Shown: piece after piece, positions 1 through 5,555 of the stretch | Layout of the letters: the number at the start of each line of letters is the position of its first letter | Numbering within the stretch: the first letter of the stretch is position 1 | Assembly: GCF_018854495.1 (NCBI RefSeq) | Contig: NZ_JABBDR010000232.1 | Span: 1 to 9,421, forward strand | Origin: Acidithiobacillus ferruginosus | GTDB lineage: Bacteria > Pseudomonadota > Gammaproteobacteria > Acidithiobacillales > Acidithiobacillaceae | Reading direction: 5' to 3' | Length of the DNA stretch: 9,421 nt | The notes under the pieces: generated by a model | The model's input: the letters and a program-made list of their open reading frames with translations, nothing else | Database searches by the model: none | Told to the model about the DNA's origin: nothing | Made by a program: the position numbers and the translations under genes

Positions 1-75
1 CCGTAGCAGGCATTCCGCCCTCTGGGCGGTTGCGGTAGCGTCGAACGATTTGCAAGCAAATCGCCCGCCACTCCT
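1..75. repeat. Terminal direct repeat, left copy (circular overlap)
   Basis: Bases 1-75 are identical to 9347-9421. An exact redundancy at both ends of a contig is what an assembler leaves on a closed circular molecule, so the unique circle is about 9346 bp. The repeat holds two perfect hairpins (15-29 and 46-63). It is very unlikely to be a biological terminal repeat, because replication and mobilisation genes of a small circular plasmid surround it. Confidence 0.9.
15..63. other. Two perfect hairpins at the contig junction
   Basis: The first stem is CCGCCC (15-20) with GGGCGG (24-29) and a TCT loop. The second is CGATTTGC (46-53) with GCAAATCG (56-63) and only AA between. GGCGG (25-29) can also pair with CCGCC (65-69) to enclose the second stem. 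ACTCCT follows at 70-75, much like the CAC-TCCTT that follows the 258-292 hairpin. These are probably parts of the replication origin region. Role unknown. Confidence 0.55.
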
Positions 76-257
76 CGCGTCTCTTTGCCCCTGCGGGGCT
101 GGGAGCTAAAGCTTTTTTCAAAAAAGCCTCTTCACTGGAAAACCTGAAGGGGGAGCCGCTGCCGGAGGCAGTGGGGGACAACGTCCCCAGAGGGGGTCGA
201 TCCGGCGAGCCGAAGGCTCGGACAGGGGGAGCGGCAGGCTCCCCGCCGGGAATGTTT

Positions 258-292
258 GTGGGCGGCACGGCGAAGCCGTGGCAAGCGCCCAC
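258..292 (+). other. Two-tier stem-loop, copy A of a covarying pair
   Basis: The outer stem is GTGGGCG (258-264) with CGCCCAC (286-292). The inner stem is CACGGC (266-271) with GCCGTG (275-280). The loop is GAA, with a 1-nt bulge (G) on the 5' side and a 5-nt bulge (GCAAG) on the 3' side, and TCCTT follows. The minus strand of 9275-9309 folds into exactly the same shape with the same loop, the same bulges and the same TCCTT, but with compensating changes in both stems. The two copies face each other about 294 bp apart across the circle junction. Opposed hairpins beside an origin recall the ssi priming signals of IncQ plasmids, but that function is inferred only. Confidence 0.7.
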
Positions 293-334
293 TCCTTGTC
301 GATGTGGCCGAGATGATTTCTCAAATCGCAGCGT

Positions 335-345
335 GTCACTGTGAC
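335..345. promoter_or_regulatory. Palindrome GTCACTGTGAC, site 1 of 5
   Basis: The match extends to a 13-bp perfect palindrome (334-346, adding T and A). Further copies lie at 5901, 5998, 8821 and 9060. This one is upstream of the oriV repeats and rep, with a strong Shine-Dalgarno sequence just after it, so it could be an operator in the replication region. The binding protein is unknown. Confidence 0.55.
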
Positions 346-425
346 AGCCCTAAGGAGGTCCCCAAAGAACATAGAAAGGGCAATTTTTCAGCATATTGAT
401 TTTGCATGTGGTTTTTTGGGGGGTG

Positions 426-470
426 GGGTCATAGCTGGTGACCCCACCTAGGGTCATAGCTGGTGACCCC
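426..470. repeat. Two 20-bp direct repeats, probable Rep-binding iterons or operator
   Basis: The same 20 bases occur at 426-445 and 451-470, a 25-bp period, and run from GGGTCATAGC to TGGTGACCCC. Each copy is itself a dyad, with GGGTCA and TGACCC separated by 7 bp. They lie about 100 bp upstream of the rep start, followed by AT-rich DNA and a DnaA box. That is the usual layout of an iteron-type origin or of a Rep autoregulation site. Two copies is few for an iteron origin, so operator is an equal possibility. Confidence 0.65.
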
Positions 471-506
471 TGTTGTTAAAAATAGAGCATGATTTTTCTG
501 ATTGGT

Positions 507-515
507 TGTGGATAA
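507..515 (-). promoter_or_regulatory. DnaA box (TTATCCACA on the minus strand)
   Basis: The plus strand reads TGTGGATAA, the exact complement of the consensus TTATCCACA. It lies in AT-rich DNA between the 20-bp repeats and rep, which places oriV here. It also argues that the stretch before base 569 is not coding. Confidence 0.6.
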
Positions 516-568
516 TTACACAGACTTGGTGCAAAATATCTGTTTCCTGCCCCCACCCAAGGCCATCT

Positions 569-1174
569 ATGGACTCCACAGCCGCCAAGATAGGTACACC
601 CGCCAAAAACAAGATAGGTCAGTGGGTACAAACCGAACGCAAGGCGCATGAAGCGTGGGCAAACCTAATCGGGCGCAAGCCTCGTGCAGCTATGCTGCTA
701 CACCACCTGGTGGCTCAGATGGGCCACCAAAACGCCGTCGTTGTGCCTCAAAAGGTTTTGGCAAAGCTGATGAAGTGCAGCCAGGAGACTGTAAAACGTG
801 CGGTAGCCGATCTTGTTGCGGAGCGATGGGTGCAAGTCGTAAAACTCAACGGTCCTGGTACGGTCAACGCTTATGTAGTCAATGACCGAGTAGCATGGGG
901 CCAACATCGTGACCAATTGAGGCTGTCTGCATTTTCGGCAACTGTGGTGGCCGACCATGATGACCAAGACGCCACCACCCTCGACCATACAGACCTGCGC
1001 CGCATCCCGACCCTCTATCCAGGCGAACAACAACTGCCCTCAGGACCGCACGACGATCCGCCTAGCCAGCCTTGCCTGCCCGATATGGAGCCAGACCTGC
1101 CGTTCCTTGAGGCGCAGGAAACAGACTCGCAAGACAAACTGGAAGATGATGGTCAGAAACGCCTTATCGACTGA
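569..1174 (+). CDS. Plasmid replication initiator protein, winged-helix (RepL-like) family
   Basis: This 201-aa protein is the probable replication initiator, acting at the oriV just upstream. Residues about 58-85 form a helix-turn-helix (core around KLMKCSQETVKRAVADL), followed by a wing to about residue 105 ending in NAYVVND. A conserved signature lies at 144-157 (LRRIPTLYPGEQQL), and the rest is an acidic, proline-rich tail. These features match a family of small winged-helix Rep proteins on proteobacterial plasmids that resemble RepL. The frame is open from a TTG at 473, but the extra 32 residues would run through the DnaA box and lack family features. ATG 569 has AAGG six bases upstream, and MDSTAAKIGTPAKNK looks like the usual N-terminus. 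Initiator function rests on family resemblance and position. No other Rep candidate exists in the circle. Confidence 0.85.
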   Translation: MDSTAAKIGTPAKNKIGQWVQTERKAHEAWANLIGRKPRAAMLLHHLVAQMGHQNAVVVPQKVLAKLMKCSQETVKRAVADLVAERWVQVVKLNGPGTVNAYVVNDRVAWGQHRDQLRLSAFSATVVADHDDQDATTLDHTDLRRIPTLYPGEQQLPSGPHDDPPSQPCLPDMEPDLPFLEAQETDSQDKLEDDGQKRLID

Positions 1175-1307
1175 CGGTCGACATACCACAATGTATGGCT
1201 AAGTACGCATAAGATACGCCGCGACACAGAACGATATGCTCTTTGTATTATGGACCATGGTATGGTACATACAACTGAACATTAAGTTACATGACAGAGG
1301 ACACCCT

Positions 1308-1724
1308 GTGGCACTTGTCAGCATCTCAGAGGCTGCACGCCTTACCAAGCGCAGCAGAACCACCATATATCGCTACCGGGACGAGGGTAAAATCAGCATA
1401 TCTTCAGGCCATCAAGGCAATCCTGTCATAGACACTTCAGAACTTCTGCGGGTTTTTGGAGAAATCGGACTGGACAACATAGATCAGCCAGCAGAACAGA
1501 TGAGTGAACGTCATGTAACACCTGAATATGACACCGTACACCCAGGTAAAAACACAGAAAACACGCTACTGAAAGAGGCCGTCAAGCGACTTGAAGCAGA
1601 ACTGGACGAGGCCAAGCGACGCGAAGCGTGGTTGCAGGGACAGATGGAGCGACTAACTCTCCTGCTAACCCATACCAGTACCCCCAGCCAACCACCCCAC
1701 ACTCCATGGTGGAGATTTTGGTGA
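1308..1724 (+). CDS. Small helix-turn-helix and coiled-coil protein, plasmid replication accessory type
   Basis: This 138-aa protein has a MerR/excisionase-like helix-turn-helix at residues about 4-30 (SISEAARLTKRSRTTIYRY), a linker, a charged coiled coil at about 85-118, and an aromatic C-terminus (PWWRFW). This architecture is common next to rep on small proteobacterial plasmids, where it is annotated as accessory replication or DNA-binding protein and sometimes, doubtfully, as entry exclusion. The GTG start at 1308 is chosen because AGAGGA lies six bases upstream and the helix-turn-helix starts at once. The in-frame ATG at 1236 would add 24 unrelated residues. The 133-bp gap after rep holds dyads (CATAC/GTATG near 1184-1199 and GTATG-GTA-CATAC at 1260-1272) that could be operators. 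Exact role unknown. Confidence 0.75.
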   Translation: MALVSISEAARLTKRSRTTIYRYRDEGKISISSGHQGNPVIDTSELLRVFGEIGLDNIDQPAEQMSERHVTPEYDTVHPGKNTENTLLKEAVKRLEAELDEAKRREAWLQGQMERLTLLLTHTSTPSQPPHTPWWRFW

Positions 1725-1771
1725 CGATTCCTTGCGTTAAAAACAAAGCCTATATAGCATGTTAGGCGCTC

Positions 1772-2032
1772 ATGCCAACTATTGATCGTATAGACGGGGC
1801 GCTGGTTATCATCTACCCAAACGACCATAACCCCGCGCATGTGCATGTGGAAAAGGGGGACCGTGCAGCAGTGGTGATATTAAATTGCCCTCATGGCCCC
1901 CTAGAACTGCGAGAAAATTTCGGTTTTTCCAGAACGGAACTGCGGCACATTTTTGAAAGAATCCTATCCGATCTGGAAACATTCTGTACGCAGTGGGAGA
2001 AATACCATGGACCAGATAGACGCAATACTTAA
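1772..2032 (+). CDS. DUF4160 family protein, possible toxin-antitoxin component
   Basis: The 86-aa product has the family signature DHNPAHVHV at residues 18-26, after the opening MPTIDRIDG and a strand LVIIYPN. This matches DUF4160, a short family often paired on the chromosome or on plasmids with DUF2442. The next gene, a DUF2442 protein, starts inside this one, with a 26-bp overlap (2007-2032), so the two are almost certainly co-translated. Such pairs are proposed type II toxin-antitoxin modules. I know of no settled biochemical activity for DUF4160. The histidines of the signature could bind metal, which is inference. The start is preceded by a weak AGG about seven bases upstream. Confidence 0.75.
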   Translation: MPTIDRIDGALVIIYPNDHNPAHVHVEKGDRAAVVILNCPHGPLELRENFGFSRTELRHIFERILSDLETFCTQWEKYHGPDRRNT

Positions 2033-2435
2033 TCGCGATTGGGAAGCTGCAACCCAGCGAGGCAAGGAAACGCTGGCGGGACCGCTGGCGGAGTCCGCTT
2101 GCTATGACCAGCCATCCGGTGAAGTAGTCGTTCAACTCAACAACGGCGCTGTTTTACGCATACAATCTACGTTACTCCAGGGCCTAGAGAACGCCACGCC
2201 AGAGGAAATGGCAGACATCCATATTGGAGGGCGAGGCACTGGTTTACATTTTCCACATCTAGACGCCGATTTTTACGTTCCCGCACTGGTAGAGGGTGTG
2301 TATGGTACGCCTGCATGGATGCACGGCCTTAAACAGAAATTGGCCCATCAAAAAGCAGTGTTGACTGCATCAGGGCGTCGCCTGACGGGTGTCCGCCATC
2401 AGAAGAAAACGGGGGATCATCGTAATGTCTCATAA
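2007..2435 (+). CDS. DUF2442 family protein, partner of the DUF4160 gene
   Basis: This is a 142-aa product. The C-terminal half, residues about 78-105 (LHFPHLDADFYVPALVEG), matches DUF2442, whose usual form is a lone domain of about 80-100 aa. The N-terminal half (residues 30-60) is a second strand-rich part resembling a DUF2442 copy or extension (GEVVVQLNNGAVLRI). ATG 2007 is chosen because GGGAG lies seven bases upstream. An earlier in-frame ATG at 1953 would overlap DUF4160 by 80 bp. In a toxin-antitoxin reading this would be the antitoxin, or a DNA- or partner-binding subunit. Family identification is fairly firm, function is not. Confidence 0.7.
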   Translation: MDQIDAILNRDWEAATQRGKETLAGPLAESACYDQPSGEVVVQLNNGAVLRIQSTLLQGLENATPEEMADIHIGGRGTGLHFPHLDADFYVPALVEGVYGTPAWMHGLKQKLAHQKAVLTASGRRLTGVRHQKKTGDHRNVS

Positions 2436-2616
2436 CGGCCCCTCACCGGCAGGCAGAGAACCCAGCAAAATCAGGCCATCCGCCCAGCGTGGATCAGCGT
2501 CCACAAGACAAATTGATACATTCTGTCTCGTGAGGATCGGGTTTCATGATTGTGGATACTAATGGTTTGGCGGTGATACCATTTGCCGCAACACAGCACT
2601 ACGATAAAGGCCGGAA

Positions 2617-3591
2617 GTGACCGCAAACAATCCAGAGGTTTCCTTGGTCGTTCCCTGTCATAACGAGGCGGAGAACCTGTCAGCTCTCTATGAGCGCGTT
2701 CATACCGTTATGGAGAAAACGGGGAAATCCTGGGAACTGGTATGCGTCAATGACGGCAGCAAAGATGACACATTAGATCAACTGCTGACCCTGCGCCAGA
2801 AAGATTCTCGCGTAGTAGTGATTGATCTCTCACGCAAATTCGGAAAGGAGGCGGCACTAACCGCAGGCCTGGATCATGCCCGTGGAGATTGCGTCATTCC
2901 CCTTGATGCCGACCTTCAAGACCCACCAGAACTCATCCCAGAATTGTTGGCCAAGTGGGAAGAAGGGTACGACGTCGTCAATGCTGTACGACTCTCCCGC
3001 GGTGGAGAATCATGGCTCAAGCGCGCGAGTGCTCATACCTTCTACCGGATCATCAATCGCATGAGCGACGTAGATATCCCAGCGGACACCGGTGATTTTC
3101 GTTTGCTCTCCAAGCCCGTCTTGGAAGCCATTAAAACGCTGCCAGAGCGGCGTCGTTTCATGAAAGGTCTGTTCTCCTGGGTCGGGTTCCGCACAGCCAG
3201 TGTGCACTATCACCGTGAACCCCGCTACGCGGGCAAAACTACATGGAATTATTGGCGCCTGTGGAACTTTGCAGTAGAAGGAATCACTTCGTTCAGTCAG
3301 GTCCCCTTACAACTCGCCGCTCATCTAGGCCTTTTCGTCTCTATTCTCGCCTTTCTTTACGCAGCGTACTTAATTATCGGCACGATAGTTTATGGAAATC
3401 CTGTCAAGGGATATCCATCCATGATGGTCACACTCCTATTCTTGGGCGGTGTGCAGCTCATAGCTCTTGGGGTGATCGGTGAGTATCTGGGGCGAATCTA
3501 CGAAGAGACTAAAAGAAGGCCAGTGTACCTGGTACGTAGCACCTCACAAAAACCTGCCAAAATCCAAACAAAACTCAGCGATTCACTGTAA
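2617..3591 (+). CDS. gtrB: GtrB-like polyprenyl-phosphate glycosyltransferase (GT2, inner membrane)
   Basis: The 324-aa product is a GT-A fold family 2 glycosyltransferase of the DPM1/GtrB group. Such enzymes transfer glucose or another hexose from a nucleotide sugar to undecaprenyl phosphate on the cytoplasmic face of the inner membrane. Visible motifs: SLVVPCHNEAENL (9-21), VNDGSKDDT (44-52), the metal-binding DAD in PLDADLQDPPE (95-105), DTGDFRLL (157-164) and RRRFMKGLFSWVGF (178-191). Two C-terminal membrane helices lie at about 230-256 and 268-290, followed by GEYLGRIYEETKRRP. Length and layout are complete for the family. The GTG start has AAGG six bases upstream. The 180-bp gap before it holds no clear gene. 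The membrane protein at 3689 probably uses the lipid-linked sugar. Sugar identity cannot be predicted. Confidence 0.9.
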   Translation: MTANNPEVSLVVPCHNEAENLSALYERVHTVMEKTGKSWELVCVNDGSKDDTLDQLLTLRQKDSRVVVIDLSRKFGKEAALTAGLDHARGDCVIPLDADLQDPPELIPELLAKWEEGYDVVNAVRLSRGGESWLKRASAHTFYRIINRMSDVDIPADTGDFRLLSKPVLEAIKTLPERRRFMKGLFSWVGFRTASVHYHREPRYAGKTTWNYWRLWNFAVEGITSFSQVPLQLAAHLGLFVSILAFLYAAYLIIGTIVYGNPVKGYPSMMVTLLFLGGVQLIALGVIGEYLGRIYEETKRRPVYLVRSTSQKPAKIQTKLSDSL

Positions 3592-3636
3592 ACAATTTAC
3601 CAGATACTTCTCAATGTTAATCCCATAATATATATG

Positions 3637-3669
3637 GCTTTATAGTTATAAAGCTTTATGTATACATAA
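3637..3669. promoter_or_regulatory. Two adjacent palindromes before the AT-rich membrane protein gene
   Basis: The first is GCTTTATA-GT-TATAAAGC (3637-3654), a perfect 8-bp inverted repeat. The second is TTATGTATACATAA (3656-3669), a perfect 14-bp palindrome. They end 19 bases before the ATG. The second shares half-sites TATGTA/TACATA with the palindrome at the toxin-antitoxin promoter (6589-6601). It may be an operator, or simply an AT-rich hairpin. Confidence 0.4.
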
Positions 3670-3688
3670 CAATAGACAGGATTTAATT

Positions 3689-4933
3689 ATGAAAAACCAT
3701 AATAATAATAATCTACAAATAGCCGCAAGAGAATATATTATTTATTTTCTTGTTTTTATTCTTCTGATCGTGCTAAGAAGGCCAGAAGCAATTTTCCATC
3801 CAGAGTTCTGGGCGGAAGATGGTGTTTTTTGGTATCAACAAGCATATAAGATTGGGTTTTCATCTATTTTTATGCCTGAAAACGGTTATCTTCAGTCGAT
3901 ATCAAGACTTGTGGCATTAATATCACAACCTTTCCCGTTATCGTTTGCCCCAGCAATATTTGCAATTTCCGCTCTAACAGTTCAGGTTGCTCCAATAGCA
4001 ATATTATTATCAAAAAGATTTGAGGATATTATAAAAAACAAATACGCTAGAATTATTATTTGTCTAATATATGTTGTCGTTCCAAATTCATTTGAGCCAA
4101 ATATAAATCTAACAAACGCTCAATGGCACTTATCATTAGTGCTTTTTCTGTTAATCGTAAGCGATTCATATAAGCATTCAATAATCGAATACACCACAAT
4201 AATAGTTTCCGCATTAAGTGGCCCTTTTTCAATTTTAATGTCTCCTATTATTATTTTTGAGGCATATAATAAATATAAATTGATGTCGATAAATAAGTAT
4301 ATAATAGCCCTGGCTTGCACATTTATTCAGTCATACTTTTTGATTGTGTCTATGGTAAAAACGAGAAGCACAGAAAACCTTGGTGCCAGTATAAAAAGTT
4401 TCGCAACAATATTTGTTAATAATATATTTATCGGTGGAACATTTGGCAGATTAGGAAAGCCTTTTATTTTATCAATAGACAATCACGTATATGTTTTTTT
4501 TGTTTTTTTGTTTGTGCTTATTGTAGTGGCATTTATTTTAGGTAGTAAAGTTTACAAGGAGTTTTTGTTTTTTTCTGCGGCAATAATTGGAACCGCATTG
4601 GTTTCTCCAATGGTATCACTAACACAGCCACAGTGGCCGCTAATGGAGACGATGGGAGCCGGTGACAGATACTACGTGATACCTATAATAGCAATGAACA
4701 TAGGGTTTCTTGTGCTGGCTTTTAATAAAAATTTAATAATAAAAATAATTGGAATATTTATGCTCTTGATATTCTTTTTGTCTGCTCCATTCAATTTCCT
4801 GTACAATGATTCGCCATACAAAAATATCGGGTTCTACAGAGAGGCCATGTTATTCTATAAATCCAACCCTGGAACCACTATGAAGTTCAATGAAGCACCT
4901 TCTGGGTGGAACTTTTATCTAATAAAAAAATGA
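3689..4933 (+). CDS. Polytopic membrane protein, probable GT-C type (Gtr-like) glycosyltransferase
   Basis: This 414-aa protein has many hydrophobic helices (first at about 14-30) and a short C-terminal periplasmic-type tail. After the first helix comes HPEFWAEDGVFWYQQA (37-52), whose acidic pair E43-D44 sits where GT-C enzymes hold catalytic acids in the first periplasmic loop. The tail ends NEAPSGWNF, like the NPPGW ends of related proteins. Such proteins move a sugar from a polyprenyl carrier to a surface polysaccharide in the periplasm. The adjacent GtrB-like gene would make the donor. Base use is strikingly AT-rich (runs of AAT, ATA, TTT codons) compared with all neighbours, a clear sign of separate recent origin. 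AGGA lies seven bases before the ATG. The acceptor is unknown, and the enzyme assignment is by motif and context. Confidence 0.7.
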   Translation: MKNHNNNNLQIAAREYIIYFLVFILLIVLRRPEAIFHPEFWAEDGVFWYQQAYKIGFSSIFMPENGYLQSISRLVALISQPFPLSFAPAIFAISALTVQVAPIAILLSKRFEDIIKNKYARIIICLIYVVVPNSFEPNINLTNAQWHLSLVLFLLIVSDSYKHSIIEYTTIIVSALSGPFSILMSPIIIFEAYNKYKLMSINKYIIALACTFIQSYFLIVSMVKTRSTENLGASIKSFATIFVNNIFIGGTFGRLGKPFILSIDNHVYVFFVFLFVLIVVAFILGSKVYKEFLFFSAAIIGTALVSPMVSLTQPQWPLMETMGAGDRYYVIPIIAMNIGFLVLAFNKNLIIKIIGIFMLLIFFLSAPFNFLYNDSPYKNIGFYREAMLFYKSNPGTTMKFNEAPSGWNFYLIKK

Positions 4934-5188
4934 AATTGGTTTTACGCTGAATTATATAAAAATAAGGTTTTCTGAATTACACTGAGTAACTGGACACTTT
5001 CGGGGCCAAATCCGGCCCTGATTCTGTTCAACCCGTCCAGCTTTCAGCGTCCGCAAAACGTCCTGCCGGCCTCGCTAATCGCCAATGCCCTTGCCTTTCT
5101 CCTGATCTCTCACCAGTCGTCCCTGCCCATTCATCTTCTTTCCTGGGATTGGCAATCCGGTTTTTTCGTCTACCACTACGTCAAGATA
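4934..5188. other. Gene-free stretch, possible decayed coding DNA
   Basis: The first 40 bases are AT-rich like the preceding gene. From about 4985 the composition turns GC-rich, marking the end of the acquired segment. A plus-strand frame is open from 4976 to 5215 but has no ATG start or ribosome binding site, and I do not recognise its translation. Its last codons run into the miniature transposon's left end. This could be the remains of an older gene or insertion. Nothing functional is supported. Confidence 0.4.
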
Positions 5189-5226
5189 GGGGTCCCTTCA
5201 GGATACGGAATTTAAAGTACGTTAAG
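5189..5226 (+). repeat. Left 38-bp terminal inverted repeat of the miniature element
   Basis: It begins GGGGTCCCTTCAG and ends GTACGTTAAG, the same last five bases (TTAAG) as the Tn3 end. It pairs with 5462-5499 with five mismatches. Confidence 0.8.
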
Positions 5227-5461
5227 ACCCTGCGAGGCCACGAAATAACCAGTATTTGCTGGCTTTCGCATGCTCCATTACCAGCAGAGTCGGTTACAGC
5301 GGCCGTGATCCACACGTTGCAGCTTCCAGCGTGACCGAAAGCGATGTACGAATTGCGGTGCATGTCCACAATGCTGTTTTTATTACTTTCGTACATTAGG
5401 TAAGCGTTTATCCGAAACCGCACCGTTTCGGACAGCTTCACGCTGAACACGCTCTCTGGGC

Positions 5462-5499
5462 GCTAACGTACTTTAAATTCCGAATTCTGAGGGGACCCC
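5462..5499 (-). repeat. Right 38-bp terminal inverted repeat of the miniature element
   Basis: Read on the minus strand it begins GGGGTCCCCTCAG and ends GTACGTTAGC. It differs from the left copy at positions 9, 14, 17, 37 and 38. Most changes are single substitutions, so the ends are probably still recognisable by a cognate transposase. Confidence 0.8.
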
Positions 5500-5526
5500 T
5501 ATTCAAGATGACCTGGAGCGTTCTCA

Positions 5527-5555
5527 TTGACATCGTAACGCTTACCATGAAAAAT
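5527..5555 (+). promoter_or_regulatory. Candidate sigma-70 promoter just outside the miniature element
   Basis: A perfect -35 TTGACA (5527-5532), a 17-bp spacer, and a -10 of AAAAAT (5550-5555), matching 4 of 6 including the key A2 and T6. It would start an RNA near 5562. The only downstream feature on this strand is the structured region and terminator at 5759-5790, with no ORF of any length between. Confidence 0.4.

Larger units (their letters stand above)
64..425. other. Gene-free, hairpin-rich leader of the replication region
   Basis: No convincing gene lies here. A minus-strand frame over 118-372 is open but low in complexity and cuts through several hairpins, so it is not called. Visible structure: GCCCC/GGGGC around TGC (87-99), a T6/A6 hairpin at 111-127, CGAGCC/GGCTCG around GAA (206-220), and the two-part stem-loop at 258-292. 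An 11-bp palindrome sits at 335-345. A full-length Shine-Dalgarno match (TAAGGAGGT, 351-359) follows it but has no start codon at a usable distance. The stretch continues across the circle junction into 9103-9346 and probably forms part of oriV. Confidence 0.5.
5189..5499. mobile_element. 311-bp non-autonomous Tn3-family miniature element (TIME-like)
   Basis: The ends are 38-bp inverted repeats, GGGGTCCC(T/C)TCAG onward to AAAGTACGTTA, identical at 33 of 38 positions. Length, the leading GGGG, the TCAG near position 12 and the AAAG-ACG-TA finish match Tn21/Tn3-type ends. The interior codes for no transposase or resolvase. Two internal dyads, ATGTACGAA (5344-5352)/TTCGTACAT (5388-5396) and TCCGAAAC (5411-5418)/GTTTCGGA (5425-5432), could be remains of a res site. 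Such elements (Tn3-derived inverted-repeat miniature elements) need a transposase supplied in trans. A clean 5-bp target duplication is not seen: the flanks are AGATA and TATTC. However, TCAAGAT occurs one base before the left end and again three bases after the right end. Confidence 0.8.

Noticed and set aside
118..372. Minus-strand open frame of 84 codons
   Set aside because: It has no ribosome binding site and is rich in Pro, Leu and Ala from GC-rich hairpins. It runs through the covarying stem-loop and the palindrome at 335-345. It is better read as noncoding.
473..568. Upstream TTG extension of the Rep protein (32 residues)
   Set aside because: The extension covers the DnaA box and AT-rich DNA. 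ATG 569 has its own ribosome binding site and gives the usual family N-terminus.
2425..2562. Small ORF of 45 codons overlapping the end of the DUF2442 gene
   Set aside because: It has GGGGGA upstream and could be a third operon member, but the protein has no recognisable feature and the length is within chance.
3701..3713. AAT trinucleotide run at the start of the membrane protein gene as a phase-variation tract
   Set aside because: Changes in a triplet repeat would not shift the frame, and four units are too few to be hypervariable.
5149..5334. Plus-strand ORF across the left end of the miniature element
   Set aside because: It starts outside and ends inside the element with no ribosome binding site or family feature, so it is a chance frame.
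5181..5450. Minus-strand ORF inside the miniature element
   Set aside because: It reads out through the left inverted repeat and shows no transposase or resolvase motif, and its open frame does not respect the element's ends.
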